Shown here: in pieces, positions 9,023-19,300 of the stretch
Numbering within the stretch: position 1 is the stretch's first letter
Layout: each line of letters begins with the position of its first letter
From: Paenibacillus sp. ACRRX
Lineage (GTDB): Bacteria; Bacillota; Bacilli; Paenibacillales; Paenibacillaceae
Assembly (NCBI RefSeq): GCF_022346885.1
Contig: NZ_JAKRNK010000004.1
Coordinates: 372,001-436,000 of the forward strand
DNA: 64,000 bases
Direction: 5' to 3'
Position numbers and translations under genes: made by a program
The notes under the pieces: generated by a model
The model's database searches: none
The model's input: only the letters and a program-made list of their open reading frames with translations
Told to the model about the DNA's origin: nothing

Positions 9023-9122
9023 TAATCAGGTTAGTTTAATCAAGTATTGTTAAACGGGAACCTGCTACTGTTGACCAGACCACTGGAGACACGAATTCAA
9101 CGACTGAATCGTGTCTTTTTTT
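9023..9122 (+). ncRNA. Candidate ~100-nt small RNA or attenuated gntR leader
   Basis: Transcription from the consensus promoter should start near 9023. At 9087-9122 a stem (AGACACGAATTCA with TGAATCGTGTCT, one bulge) is followed by seven or more T residues, a strong intrinsic terminator. No reading frame with a ribosome binding site fits inside. The RNA could be a free small RNA, or a leader with conditional termination ahead of gntR, since the segment GACCAGACCACTGG just before the hairpin can pair with CTGGTCGTGACC after it. No known Rfam class was recognised. Confidence 0.45.
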
Positions 9123-9128
9123 GTTCAT

Positions 9129-9150
9129 CTGGTCGTGACCATATGACCAG
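9129..9150. promoter_or_regulatory. Likely GntR operator (TGGTC repeats)
   Basis: TGGTC-GT-GACCA is an inverted repeat followed by another GACCAG. A further GACCAGACCACTGG lies at 9073. UTRA-type GntR regulators such as PhnF bind TGGT...ACCA sites, so autoregulation is likely. Confidence 0.45.
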
Positions 9151-9181
9151 AATCCAAATTAAATACAGGAGGTACATATGG

Positions 9182-9904
9182 ATGGAACTATTACAAAGCC
9201 CGATACCTTTGTACTATCAACTGAAGCACAGTATTAAACAACGTATCGTTAATGAGGAGTGGGGTTCTGGCACTGCTATTCCCAGCGAACGCGAATTAGG
9301 CAAAATGTTTCACCTAAGCCGCACTACGATTCGCCAGGCAATTGGCGAGCTAGTCGTGGAGGGCGTACTGGAGAAGAAGCACGGCAAAGGAACTTTTGTG
9401 GCTGAGCGCAGCATCACACGTACGACAACCACTTTGGTTGGTCTAGTCGAGCAATTGCAGCTGCAGCAGTTGGAGCCCCGTATTCAGCTGCACGAGTACG
9501 GCATTATTCCCGCACCACCGAAAGTGTCCAAAGCTATGCGTATCTTTGAAGGCGCCGACATGATTAAAGTACAGCGGCAAATCAGAGTTCAAGAACAATG
9601 TGCTATTGTAGACGACAACTATTTTAACATGAACCTGGCATCCTACTTGACCGAGGAAAATGTGGTGAAACCCACTGTCTACGATTTATTGGAGAAGAAT
9701 GGAATACAGGTCAAACGCGGCTCTCAGAGCTTTACGGCCGTTGCCCTCGATTCCACTTACGCCTCTTACTTTGACCTGCCTCCCGGATCCCCTGCCCTTG
9801 TTGTACACACCGTACTCTTTAACAATCGTGATATGCCGCTTCAATATTCCATTTCATATTGCAACCCTGAAGTGTATTCCCATGACATCCTGCTTACTAG
9901 GTAA
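9182..9904 (+). CDS. GntR family regulator with UTRA ligand domain
   Basis: This 240-residue protein has a winged helix at residues 8-75 (PLYYQLKHSIKQRI, IPSERELGKMF, TTIRQAIGELVVEG, KKHGKGTFV). A UTRA domain follows, of the HutC/NagR type, which senses small metabolites such as phospho-sugars. ATG at 9182 has AGGAGG 9 bases upstream. A longer frame to 9047 exists but runs through the small-RNA region and is rejected. The ligand is unknown. No metabolic operon follows. Confidence 0.88.
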   Translation: MELLQSPIPLYYQLKHSIKQRIVNEEWGSGTAIPSERELGKMFHLSRTTIRQAIGELVVEGVLEKKHGKGTFVAERSITRTTTTLVGLVEQLQLQQLEPRIQLHEYGIIPAPPKVSKAMRIFEGADMIKVQRQIRVQEQCAIVDDNYFNMNLASYLTEENVVKPTVYDLLEKNGIQVKRGSQSFTAVALDSTYASYFDLPPGSPALVVHTVLFNNRDMPLQYSISYCNPEVYSHDILLTR

Positions 9905-9935
9905 CAACTGAGAAGCAAGCCTAAAAAATTGCAGC

Positions 9936-9976
9936 GCAAGAAGCACTGTCCCAATCGGAAGCCCAGTGCTTCTTGC
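9936..9976. terminator. Hairpin between convergent gntR and ATPase genes
   Basis: Perfect 13-base arms (GCAAGAAGCACTG) enclose a 15-base loop. On the minus strand ATTTTTT follows a few bases later. It is probably a shared terminator. Confidence 0.5.
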
Positions 9977-9996
9977 CTAACCTGCCTGTATCTCTC

Positions 9997-10779
9997 TTAC
10001 TTTACTGCCCTTACGTACACTCTCTCTTGATGACGCTCCACCTGTACCGGGGCCTCGAAGAAACTGCTTAACGTTTGTGAAGTCATCACTTCGTCAGTAG
10101 CCCCACTTCCCACTACCTCACCTCGACGTAATAGCAGCGTGCGGGTGAACACAGGCAATATTTCTTCCGTATGATGCGTAACGTATATTAGCGTAGGCGT
10201 ATGATCCTGCAAAGTCAGGGTATAAATGCTGTCCAGCAATCGTTCCCTCGAAAATAAATCCAGCCCATTGCACGGTTCATCCAGAATCAAAATGCTTGGA
10301 TTAGCCATTAGAGCACGGGCAATCAGCAGTTTCTGCTTCTCTCCTTGCGAGCAGGTGCGATATTCTCGATCCCACAAGTGAGCACAACCAAGCGTCTGCA
10401 TAAGATCGGCCGCCTGTCCTTCATCCTCCTCTAGCAGCTGCTCGTATAAGCCGATCGTGGCATATTTACCGCTAATGACCACATGCTGCGCCTTATCCGT
10501 CATGTATAATTTCTCTTGCAACGATGAACTGACCCAGCCAATAGACTTTCGCAGATCACGCAGATCGACAGAACCATACGGCTTGCCAAGTACAGATACT
10601 GTGCCTGATGACGGCCAGATATAACCATTCACAATGTTTAGCAATGTTGTTTTTCCTGATCCATTTAAACCAAGCAATGCCCAATGCTCCTGTTTTTTTA
10701 CTTGCCAGGTCACATTTTTCAGCAGTTCTCGTTCCTCTCTTCTCCAGCTTACCCCTTGGATATCTATGACCTCACTCAT
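9997..10779 (-). CDS. ylmA: YlmA-type ABC ATP-binding protein
   Basis: This 260-residue ATPase has Walker A GLNGSGKTT, signature CSQGEKQKL, Walker B ILILDEPCNGLD and the switch THHTEEI. It resembles B. subtilis YlmA and the ModF group. No permease gene is adjacent, so its partner or role is unknown. The ATG at 10779 has AGGAG 9 bases upstream; the ATG at 10800 lies before the ribosome binding site and is rejected. Confidence 0.82.
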   Translation of the reverse strand: MSEVIDIQGVSWRREERELLKNVTWQVKKQEHWALLGLNGSGKTTLLNIVNGYIWPSSGTVSVLGKPYGSVDLRDLRKSIGWVSSSLQEKLYMTDKAQHVVISGKYATIGLYEQLLEEDEGQAADLMQTLGCAHLWDREYRTCSQGEKQKLLIARALMANPSILILDEPCNGLDLFSRERLLDSIYTLTLQDHTPTLIYVTHHTEEILPVFTRTLLLRRGEVVGSGATDEVMTSQTLSSFFEAPVQVERHQERVYVRAVK

Positions 10780-10955
10780 GTCTGTTATCTCCTCTCCCAT
10801 TTGCTTTCTCCTGCTTATACCGCGAACAACTCTATTCTTGTTAACATTTGGAACCAGTTTACCTATTATTCGTCCTAGAATACCGGATTCGAACCTGCTT
10901 GTCGACTGTTTTTGTCAGCAGCTCACCTGAAATTTTTTTCATATAAAACAAATCA

Positions 10956-10986
10956 GCCTCTCTCCGTATGCATTCCGGAAAGAGGC
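10956..10986 (-). terminator. Terminator of the ABC transporter operon
   Basis: GCCTCTTTCCG pairs with CGGAGAGAGGC on the minus strand, followed by a T-rich tract, 40 bases after the permease stop. Confidence 0.6.
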
Positions 10987-11025
10987 CGTTCTTGATAAAT
11001 ACCAATCGTATATTTATATTTACAG

Positions 11026-11727
11026 TTAGATCACATCTTTGCGCTCAATATTACGAATTCCCAAATATGCGATATATATCCCGATAAGCGCTAATCCAAT
11101 AGGGATCACAATAATATCATTAAGCGATATGCCGCCGTTGTTGCTGCCGACTATAAATAACAGGAGGACAGCAGACACAATAGTCGTTGATGTCGAATAC
11201 TTGCGCATACCGAAGAACAGCGGAATTAAACAGATGCCAGATGCCATCACCGCGTTCATCAGCATTTTTCCGCCCATTGCCCACAGAAGCTGCGACGTCA
11301 AGGTATCCTCAATAACATGGGTAAAGTGATTAAACAATATAAATCCACCCGTAACAATGACATCTGAGCAAATAATCGCCACAAACGTAAAGATCATCAC
11401 AATCAGCAGTTTTGCAGCCATTAGCTTCTTGCGGTTGATCGGATACATAAACAGCACCGTGATCGACTTTGTCCTGAATTCATGGATAACAAATTGGGCC
11501 AGCAGAACAGCGGCAAACACGATAAAGGTCGATCTGACCAAAGTCTCTGTAAGTCCCATCATCATTTTAAAGCTGTCAAACGGAATATCATTTTCTAATT
11601 TTTGCCCATAGCTGACCATACAGGTGAATGCCAATATGATTAAACTAGAAATCAGGGCTCCCCGCACATAACCAGCCATGCGGAACTTCTTCATTTCGAG
11701 TCTCATTAGCTTAAGCATGAACGCCAC
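11026..11727 (-). CDS. ABC-2 type permease
   Basis: This 233-residue protein has six predicted membrane helices and the ABC-2 topology. The cytoplasmic EFRTKSITVLFMYPINRKK segment is typical of lantibiotic/bacitracin-type permeases (BcrB, LanE/G). It overlaps the end of the ATPase gene by 17 bases, so translation is coupled. With the ATPase it should form an efflux or flippase complex. Specificity is unknown. Family assignment is firm; substrate is inferred from the linked two-component genes. Confidence 0.85.
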   Translation of the reverse strand: MAFMLKLMRLEMKKFRMAGYVRGALISSLIILAFTCMVSYGQKLENDIPFDSFKMMMGLTETLVRSTFIVFAAVLLAQFVIHEFRTKSITVLFMYPINRKKLMAAKLLIVMIFTFVAIICSDVIVTGGFILFNHFTHVIEDTLTSQLLWAMGGKMLMNAVMASGICLIPLFFGMRKYSTSTTIVSAVLLLFIVGSNNGGISLNDIIVIPIGLALIGIYIAYLGIRNIERKDVI

Positions 11728-12634
11728 CCCCGTTAAGCAGCGATAAGAAGTAATCTTCTAGAGAGCTGTTCTTCTTCGTAATCGCTTCAACAGATATGTC
11801 ATTCATAATTAATGTCTTGGCAACTTCATTCTGCGGTACGCTCATATCGTAGACGCGAATGTATTGGTTATCCACTACTTTGAAGTTAAACAGCTGCAGC
11901 TTATTCTCTAGCACATAGCTAGCCTGGGATATCTCTTTTGTTGTAATTTCCAAGTACTCCGTATTCTTCTCCCGAATCTGCTCCATAGATACTTCTTCAA
12001 GTAAGCACCCGTGGTTGATTACGCCTATCGTATCTGCCATTTGCTCCATCTCGCCCAAAATGTGGCTGGAGATAAACAATGTCATCCCATACTCTCTACT
12101 TAACATTTTAAATAGATCACGAATTTCCTTAATGCCAAGCGGGTCCAATCCATTAATAGGCTCATCCAGAATCAGCAGCTCCGGCTTAGTTGATAGTGCT
12201 CTCGCGATACCAAGCCGCTGCTTCATGCCCAGAGAGAAGTCTTTGACCGCTTTGCCTTCGATATTGCCCAGATTAACTAGCTCCAGCGCTTCATTGACAG
12301 CCTGCTTGTTATGATAGCCCATATACTCACAATGAATTTCTAAATTCTCGCGTGCTGTCAGCTTGTCATAAAATATCGGATATTCAATAATCGTACCCAT
12401 TCGACCGAGCACGTGATAAGACTTATCCGTCAGTTTCTCGCCGAAAAGCTCGATCTCTCCAGATGTCGGCTTAATCAAATTGGTGATCATTCGCATGAGC
12501 GTCGTCTTGCCCGCTCCATTCGGTCCTAAAAATCCGTATATCTCACCCTTCTTTATACTCATATTTACATTAGATACGACTTCCTTGCCTTGATAAGTCT
12601 TCGTTAATTGAGTCGTCCTTAATAAATAAGACAT
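11711..12634 (-). CDS. ABC transporter ATP-binding protein, BcrA/LanF type
   Basis: This 308-residue protein has Walker A GPNGAGKTT, signature FSLGMKQRL, Walker B LLILDEPINGLDPLG and the SSHILGEMEQ switch. The C-terminal extension is typical of BcrA-like ATPases. The ATG at 12634 has AAGGGAG 7 bases upstream. An inverted repeat (TTCGCTCT with AGAGCGAA) in the 105-base gap before it may modulate translation or separate expression from the regulatory genes. Confidence 0.9.
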   Translation of the reverse strand: MSYLLRTTQLTKTYQGKEVVSNVNMSIKKGEIYGFLGPNGAGKTTLMRMITNLIKPTSGEIELFGEKLTDKSYHVLGRMGTIIEYPIFYDKLTARENLEIHCEYMGYHNKQAVNEALELVNLGNIEGKAVKDFSLGMKQRLGIARALSTKPELLILDEPINGLDPLGIKEIRDLFKMLSREYGMTLFISSHILGEMEQMADTIGVINHGCLLEEVSMEQIREKNTEYLEITTKEISQASYVLENKLQLFNFKVVDNQYIRVYDMSVPQNEVAKTLIMNDISVEAITKKNSSLEDYFLSLLNGGGVHA

Positions 12635-12739
12635 GTGCATACTCCCTTCGCTCTCTTTCGATAACTTAAGTATAAAGAGCGAAATTCTCTTTTTTCTTAC
12701 CCGATTCTTACAAGTTTCTTAAGCAGCCTCTGTTCAATT

Positions 12740-13675
12740 CTAATAATTGATTTTTCGCAGGCGGATCTTAAACGTTGTCCGCTCATTCGGCTTGCTTCTC
12801 AATTCAATACTCCCACCTATCGCCTCAACAAGCCGCTTCGTAATGGTCAGACCAAGACCGCTGCCTTGAAAAGCCTTGTTGCGGGAATCTTCCAACGTGT
12901 ACATGCGCTCAAACACCTGATCCACGTGCAGCTCGTGAATCCCTTTCCCCTTATCCCAAACGGACAAGAATGCCTCTTGCCCCTTACCCGTTACGGTAAG
13001 CCCGAGCTCTTTGCCGTCACCTCCATGCTGAATCGCATTAGAGATCAAATTATTCAGAATTCGGTTAAGCGCCTCCTCATTTCCCCATACATACAAAGGC
13101 TCATCGGGTATATCGATTGACACCTTAAAACCTCGTGTTGTCAAAATATCATAAAATTGCAGCATGCTCATTCTACAAATTTCATTTAAATAAATCTTTG
13201 TAATCGGAATATCTTTGTCGCCCGATTCCAGCTTCGCCAAGTCAAAAAACTGATGGATCAGATCCAGCACCTCAAGTGTCTTGCGGTGCACATTGCCAAG
13301 CAGTCTTTCCCGTTCGCTGGACTCCATACCCGGATCCAATGTGATCGTCTCCAAGTAACCAAGCACGACAGTAAGCGGTGTCTTGAGATCATGGGATATG
13401 TTAGAAAGCATCTTCTTGGTTGAAATCTCAATCCGCGTATGTGCTGCCAGAGACTTCTGATGGAAGTCCAACAGCTCATTGATCTCGTTCAGCACACCGA
13501 TCAATGAATCGTCATCGGTAAAGACCAGTACTTTCTCGCTCGTGGGCTCTGACATAATGACGTGCAGCTTGCGTTGAATATGTTCGAGAGCATGACCTCG
13601 ACGTCGGATGAACTGGTATTGCCAGGCAATGACGATTATCAGTATGACAATTACAGCTATTAATATGTACGTCAC
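12740..13675 (-). CDS. Sensor histidine kinase, single membrane helix
   Basis: This 311-residue kinase has one N-terminal membrane helix (about residues 2-20) and no extracellular sensor domain. The H box is NISHDLKTPLTVVLGY; the ATPase domain has the N box LISNAIQHG, G1 VWDKGKGI and G2 GSGLGLTI. GTG at 13675 starts 4 bases after the response regulator stop; a TTG at 13702 lies inside that gene and is rejected. The layout recalls LnrK/YcbM-type kinases that sense through a partner ABC transporter. That parallel is inferred. Confidence 0.88.
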   Translation of the reverse strand: MTYILIAVIVILIIVIAWQYQFIRRRGHALEHIQRKLHVIMSEPTSEKVLVFTDDDSLIGVLNEINELLDFHQKSLAAHTRIEISTKKMLSNISHDLKTPLTVVLGYLETITLDPGMESSERERLLGNVHRKTLEVLDLIHQFFDLAKLESGDKDIPITKIYLNEICRMSMLQFYDILTTRGFKVSIDIPDEPLYVWGNEEALNRILNNLISNAIQHGGDGKELGLTVTGKGQEAFLSVWDKGKGIHELHVDQVFERMYTLEDSRNKAFQGSGLGLTITKRLVEAIGGSIELRSKPNERTTFKIRLRKINY

Positions 13676-13679
13676 CTTC

Positions 13680-14393
13680 TCACCCTTCCCATTTGTACCC
13701 AATCCCCCACAACGTTTTAATATAAAGAGGTTCGGAAGGATTATCTTCTATTTTCTCGCGCAGCCGCCGAATATGAACATTAATCACATTCTCATCGCCA
13801 TAATAGTCATCCTGCCATACAAATCCATAGATTTGTGCCTTTGTAAATACACGATTCGGGTTCATAATAAATAACTTCAATATCTCAAACTCCTTGGATG
13901 TTAACCGAAGCTGCTGATCATACTTAAATGCTGCAAAATTGTCCACGTCTACTCGCAAAGCTCCAAAACGGAGTTCCTGCGGAATTCCTATTTCGGTTTC
14001 TTGTTCGACCGGTTCCCGATTGGCATATACGGTGGACCGCCGGATGGCAGCCTTGATCCGTGCTGCAATCTCTATCATCGAGAACGGCTTCGCGATATAA
14101 TCATCCGCTCCGAATCCAAGCCCGAGCGCCTTGTCTACGTCACTGTCCTTTGCAGACATAATAAGGATAGGCACTGCACTGCGCTCGCGAATCAGCTTAA
14201 TAACTTCAATGCCATCCAGCTTAGGCATCATAATATCTACAACAACGAGCTCGTAGTTGGCGCTAGCAAACTGCGCCATGCCCGCTCGGCCGTCATAAGC
14301 GGTATCTATCAGGTATCCTTCTTTTAAGAGATACTGCTTTAGCATGTCGACAATCTCATGATCGTCTTCCATGATTAAGATACGATGAGACAT
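13680..14393 (-). CDS. OmpR/PhoB family response regulator
   Basis: This 237-residue protein has a receiver domain with acidic pocket EDD (residues 9-11), phospho-acceptor Asp at 53 (VVVDIMMPKLDG) and Lys in DDYIAKPF. A winged helix follows (LTSKEFEILKLF, NVINVHIRRLREKI). ATG at 14393 has GAGGAG 9 bases upstream. First gene of the regulator-kinase-ATPase-permease cluster, whose order suggests control of transporter expression by antimicrobial peptides. Confidence 0.93.
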   Translation of the reverse strand: MSHRILIMEDDHEIVDMLKQYLLKEGYLIDTAYDGRAGMAQFASANYELVVVDIMMPKLDGIEVIKLIRERSAVPILIMSAKDSDVDKALGLGFGADDYIAKPFSMIEIAARIKAAIRRSTVYANREPVEQETEIGIPQELRFGALRVDVDNFAAFKYDQQLRLTSKEFEILKLFIMNPNRVFTKAQIYGFVWQDDYYGDENVINVHIRRLREKIEDNPSEPLYIKTLWGIGYKWEG

Positions 14394-14673
14394 TATTCTT
14401 CTCTCCTCTTCCAATTAGGCCAACTCTATATTATACCCCGTATTATATACTACCGACTGCTAATCCTCCTACTTCTCCTAATAAGCCATATGAATGTCCC
14501 GACGTCAACAGCACAAAATAGTAAATCCAATCACAACTCGTCAATATTTACATACCTTGTTAATGAAGGGATAGTGAGCGCTTCTATCACCTCTCTTTTG
14601 CTGCAATTCTTTATTTTAGTTACTGGACAAGCTTACTGTCCCCTATTAAAGCTAGCTGTAAAGGAGGATAGCG

Positions 14674-15528
14674 ATGAACAATAGAAGATTCAAAGTGATT
14701 GTGTCTATATTAGGCAGCATCCTGCTGTTTATGTCGTCAGTGTTGGGGAGCAGTGCATCACCTTCGTCTGGTCAGTCAGCGATATCGGAAGTGCACTCTC
14801 TCCCCTCAGCCAACATTGAAGGGTCCTTTTCCGGTGTCACCGCACCTATCGGGGTCAATGTCCGATCAGCCCCCAGCTTGCGGGCCACGATTGCTTATAC
14901 GATTGCCGGCAACACCAGCGTCAACTTTGATGGCTGGGAGCGAGGCGATATCGTAAAAGATTATTGGACAGGGATCGATGATGATCGCTGGTTTTATTTC
15001 TTTAAAGATCAGAACAAGTATTATGTCGCTTCAGGATTCATTAATGGCAGCCCCAGCGAACCAGGCAGCAGCGCAGCTGTACCCGACATCCAGCAATTGA
15101 TGAGCAATTGGTGCTGGGCCGGCGTATCCGTTGCTGTGTTGGAGCACTATGGAATTGATGTCACACAGCAGCAGTTTGTCAGTTATGTAAAGGGAGGCTC
15201 TTATAACTATCCGGCAACATCTTACGAGATTAAGCAGGGGCTGCAATATTACAGTGTCAAAAGCAATCTATTCAATTCCATACCCTCACTACAATGGGTC
15301 AAAGGTCAATTGGACAAAGGCCAGCCAATGATTACGTTTATTAGCTGGACCAACGGGTCGAACATTGGTCATTTTCTCGTATTGGATGGATACAATTCCG
15401 GCGTAAACGGGACGAACTATGTAAGTTATATGGACCCCTGGTATGGTGACCACTATTCACATACTTTCGATGCTTTTAAAAGCAACAATCGCTTTACATG
15501 GGAAGGCACGATTAGCACAAGCAAGTAA
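14674..15528 (+). CDS. Secreted SH3b plus papain-like cysteine protease (C39/AvrRpt2-like)
   Basis: This 284-residue protein has a signal peptide (about 1-28), an SH3b-like domain (about 55-122) and a papain-like peptidase domain. The predicted catalytic residues are Cys147 in SNWCWAG, His233 in IGHFLVLDGY and Asp254 in MDPWYGD, the pattern of the C39-like/C70 families. AAAGGAGG lies 6 bases before the ATG. It probably acts outside the cell or at the wall. It is followed after 18 bases by an anchored protein, presumably in the same operon. Substrate unknown. Confidence 0.78.
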   Translation: MNNRRFKVIVSILGSILLFMSSVLGSSASPSSGQSAISEVHSLPSANIEGSFSGVTAPIGVNVRSAPSLRATIAYTIAGNTSVNFDGWERGDIVKDYWTGIDDDRWFYFFKDQNKYYVASGFINGSPSEPGSSAAVPDIQQLMSNWCWAGVSVAVLEHYGIDVTQQQFVSYVKGGSYNYPATSYEIKQGLQYYSVKSNLFNSIPSLQWVKGQLDKGQPMITFISWTNGSNIGHFLVLDGYNSGVNGTNYVSYMDPWYGDHYSHTFDAFKSNNRFTWEGTISTSK

Positions 15529-15546
15529 TGAAGGAGGGTTGAATGG

Positions 15547-16146
15547 ATGAGATCCTATATTTTTTTGCTATTGGGGCTGTTTTTATTATTTGGAGCCATT
15601 GTATATATAACCGTTAAAGATGCTACATCAGAACGCCCTGAGCAAACTGCATTGATGGACTATGTGTGGAATATGCAATCTGACGAGGAGAATTTGCCCA
15701 CAGCAGCCAGCAAGTTAACTTTATCGCGGTTTTCTTTGGCCATTGATGATACGTTGACGGCAAATCGTATCTCTTCGTATAAAGGCAATCGGATGAGTGA
15801 ACTGCTGCGCCCTACTGGTGAACGACTTTGGTTTGCCATGAATGAGCAAACACCAGAAGGCATCATCGTCGCCAATGTGAAGGAGCCAGTGAGAATGGGC
15901 GGAAAGCATCGCAGTATCGATCTCTTTCACCTCTACAACAAAGCAAGAGCAACCGTGGGGACGGATGAGCAGATTCGTTACTTTGAGTTCGAAGGGCAGA
16001 GTATGCTTGCAGCTTGTCTGCCTGATAGAGAAGATATTTACTTGACGGCAAGCGCAGCTATGTTGCTGGATCTTCCGGCAGGCCAGAAAATCCCCGCAGA
16101 GCAAGTCATTCAACAGATGAAAGAATGGATAAACCAGCGTCAGTGA
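15547..16146 (+). CDS. Membrane-anchored protein, partner of the papain-like protease
   Basis: This 199-residue protein has one N-terminal hydrophobic segment (residues 4-23) and an extracytoplasmic domain with no motif I recognise. GAAGGAGGG precedes the start. The 18-base spacing to the protease gene implies co-expression. By analogy with staphopain-staphostatin pairs it could be an inhibitor or substrate adaptor, but that is speculation and no staphostatin-like signature is visible. Confidence 0.6.
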   Translation: MRSYIFLLLGLFLLFGAIVYITVKDATSERPEQTALMDYVWNMQSDEENLPTAASKLTLSRFSLAIDDTLTANRISSYKGNRMSELLRPTGERLWFAMNEQTPEGIIVANVKEPVRMGGKHRSIDLFHLYNKARATVGTDEQIRYFEFEGQSMLAACLPDREDIYLTASAAMLLDLPAGQKIPAEQVIQQMKEWINQRQ

Positions 16147-16233
16147 TAGTGCTGACGTATTTGCTAGATTCGGCACAACCTTGTCATTTTAAAGCTTGGG
16201 TAAAATACGGGAACAATCGCTGCATTGCTATTA

Positions 16234-16255
16234 ACCGGGGCAACCCGGTCTTTTT
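16234..16255 (+). terminator. Terminator of the protease operon
   Basis: ACCGGG and CCCGGT pair around GCAA and are followed by CTTTTT. Confidence 0.75.
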
Positions 16256-16336
16256 AATTTGAAAATTAAGCAACTAAATGCTGTAGTGAACGTATTGCAC
16301 CATATGTAATATACTGGCATTCATGAGGTGAGAAAT

Positions 16337-19300
16337 TTGTCTTTACACATTAATATTGTTAATTACCATCCGGATTATGGAGACAGCATTGCAGAGATGT
16401 GGAACCGCAGCCAGAGCGAATGGGGCGGAGGGACCACCGTGATGACAGGCGCTCAGGTGCGCCAGAACGAGGCGGTATCCGATTGGCTTGCGTTATTTCT
16501 CGCTGTGGCTGGCGATGAGGTTGTCGGATACTGCAGCCTAACTGAATACAAGGAAGATACCGGTGCCCTGCACATTCAGCTTCTAAATGTTCGGCCCGAC
16601 TATCATGGCATGAAGGTTGGCAAGATGCTTGTGCTGCGGGCCGTCGAAGAGACGATTCGCCGCGGCTGGCCGCGCATTGACTTGTATACATGGGGTGCTA
16701 ACTTGAAAGCAGTTCCACTGTACAAGCGCTGCGGCTACTTCTGGGAAGACCGCGAGGATACCACGCATTTTATGAACTTTGTACCTCAGATCGTTAATTG
16801 TGAAGCCATTGCGCCTTATATGAAGGGAATTGATTGGTACGCCGATTCAACACGCATAATTGAAGTGATTCGGGACGGGCAAGTGGATAATGGGTTTCAT
16901 ACCTATACATACGCCTGGAAAAATAAAGAGAAAGAGCTGCGTGTCGACATTGAACGAAGAGGAAGAGGTATCTGCCTGATTGAAACGGAAGACTACCTTT
17001 TATCCGCAACGGCAGAGCAAGCAGAGCCTGTATTCGGAAAGGAATATACCGTACAATACCGCATCGTCAACAAATCGGGCAAGCCGCTTCGAATTGACTT
17101 CAAAGGCGAATCTGATCGCAATGTTACGTTCAACTGGGAGCAATCCGTTGAAGTATCAAGTGAACAACGATTGACTGCACGTTTCTTTGTTGACGTTATT
17201 GATAAAGAACAGAGCGAATGGCGAACTTGTCCGACGGTTCGCGCCAATGTTCTCATTAACGGTTTAGAAGCCGTTATTCAGGTTGGCATCGTTCCCAAGT
17301 TCCCCGCGGCTGTAGCGTTAAAGATTCCGAATGAAATATACGCCCTGGGCGGTCAATATGACATGTACTTGGATATTGAGAATCATTTTCCTGAATGTGC
17401 TTCGTTTACATTTGAACTGACGCCGACACCATGGCTGGAGCTAGAGCAGCATTCGTATACCGTGAACCTGCAGCCCAAAGAACGCGCTTCGCTGCCCTTC
17501 CCTTTCCGATTGCTGGATTACGGCTTCTATAGTCAGCAGCTCAAAGTTGTTGCTGCCACAACAAGCGGTGATGAAGTTACCTTTAACAGACGAATCGGCG
17601 GCGGTTTCAGTGGTCCCGGCGGGATGTGTTATGGCGAAACGGATACCGCACATCTGGCGATGAACGGCAAGTATGGGCTCGAGTACGAAAAAGACAGCAA
17701 TCAGCTGCGTGTCCACTGTCTTGGCCGTGATTCGTCCCTGATCGCATTGTCCCATCCGAAGATAGGCAAACCTTATTCCGCCGAGTTCTCCAAAAAGCAG
17801 GCGGAATCGGTGAAATGGAAGCAAGAACGTGGTGCAGTTGGCTTCCAGCATACATATCGGTCTGGGGAATTTGCGCAGCTGCTGCTTCATACGCATGCTT
17901 TGCTGCATGCTGACGGAACAATCAAGCTGTGGCAGGAGTTGGAGAACGACTCGCTTACTGCGACGTCTGAGCAGATGTGGATCACGCAGCGAATCCGCAA
18001 GGATCTGTACCGCAGCGTACTCCCTTATGAAGGACGAATTGTCGAGATGGGGGATTCCCACGGCGATGACTTTGATTATTGGGACGGCGATAAAATAACC
18101 GAACCTTGGTTATTTGCTCGTGGAGATGGACTGGCATGCGGTATTTGCTGGTCAGATACGCACCAAATGAGTCTCCAAAGCTATTTCATTGATCTGGAAA
18201 CTAATATGGGCATTCTGCTGCCAGGAGCCAAGCGGAGAAGCGATGATCTCATCTTGACAGTAGGCAGCTTTGACAACTGGCAGGACTTCCGCAGCTATGC
18301 CTTGAAGCGTGCAAAAGCAAATGTAACATCGCAAACTGTACGGCACGTTACGTTGACAGCTAATGGTGGCAATCCATTTGTGCAGCCTGATATGCACAAG
18401 GTGCAGGCCATACTTAGAGACACCAAGCAGAATGCATGGGAGGGAACAGTATCAGCCTCGTATGCTGCTAATGGGAAAGATAATACAGCCGTAACAACCG
18501 TATCTTTAGGTGGCGAGGCAGCCGAAGTCCAGTTAGAAATGGCTATGCCAGCCACACCAATTGACACAATGTGTGTCAAAGCGGTTTTGGGATCATTTTC
18601 TGAATTACATCAGCGCACCCTGTTCACCCTTGCGGCTAATGACGTCACTTCTACGTCAACTCACACGGACGTTGGGGCCATGTATGAAGCAAGCAATGGC
18701 CCTATAAGCATTAAAGTTAACGCCGACTATTACCCAGGGCTTCATTCCTTAATGGTTAATGACCGAGAATGGTTTGACTCCAGCTATCCCACTTATGGAG
18801 TCAAATCATGGTGGAACCCTTGGATCGGGGGCATGACCGAAGCTTTGGATGAACTGGGTCCATTATCTGTCTTGAAAGAGGATCGTTCTGTCACCTCTGC
18901 GCGTTTAACAGACTCTGTCGGCAATACATGGTCTGGCCTAAGAGTACGTCTATCCGTGTCTAAGCATAGTAAGTACCGGGGTTTAATATGGGACAGCTAT
19001 TATCTCATGCTGCCAGGCGTTCCCGTGCTTGCCTATGTGACCGATATTTATCAAAACACAGGGACGTACCTGACTTGCAATCAGGCTGCAACCGATATTT
19101 TTCTCGATCTGCCGCAGGGATGGCTCCTCACGTCGGATGCTGAAGGTCAACCTCTCCACTATCCGCTTGGCGAAGGAGAACTAGCGGTTCGTGAACACCG
19201 TGATTATGTATTTGGCAGTAAAGACAACAGTGGTGTGCTGCAGTTGGTCACAGATGAATCCTTGATTCAACCTCAGCTCTATACCAATAAGGACGTTAAC

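Noticed and set aside
9047-9181. A longer start for the GntR regulator
   Set aside because: The added 45 residues run through the terminator hairpin, lack homology to GntR proteins, and the AGGAGG site selects ATG 9182.
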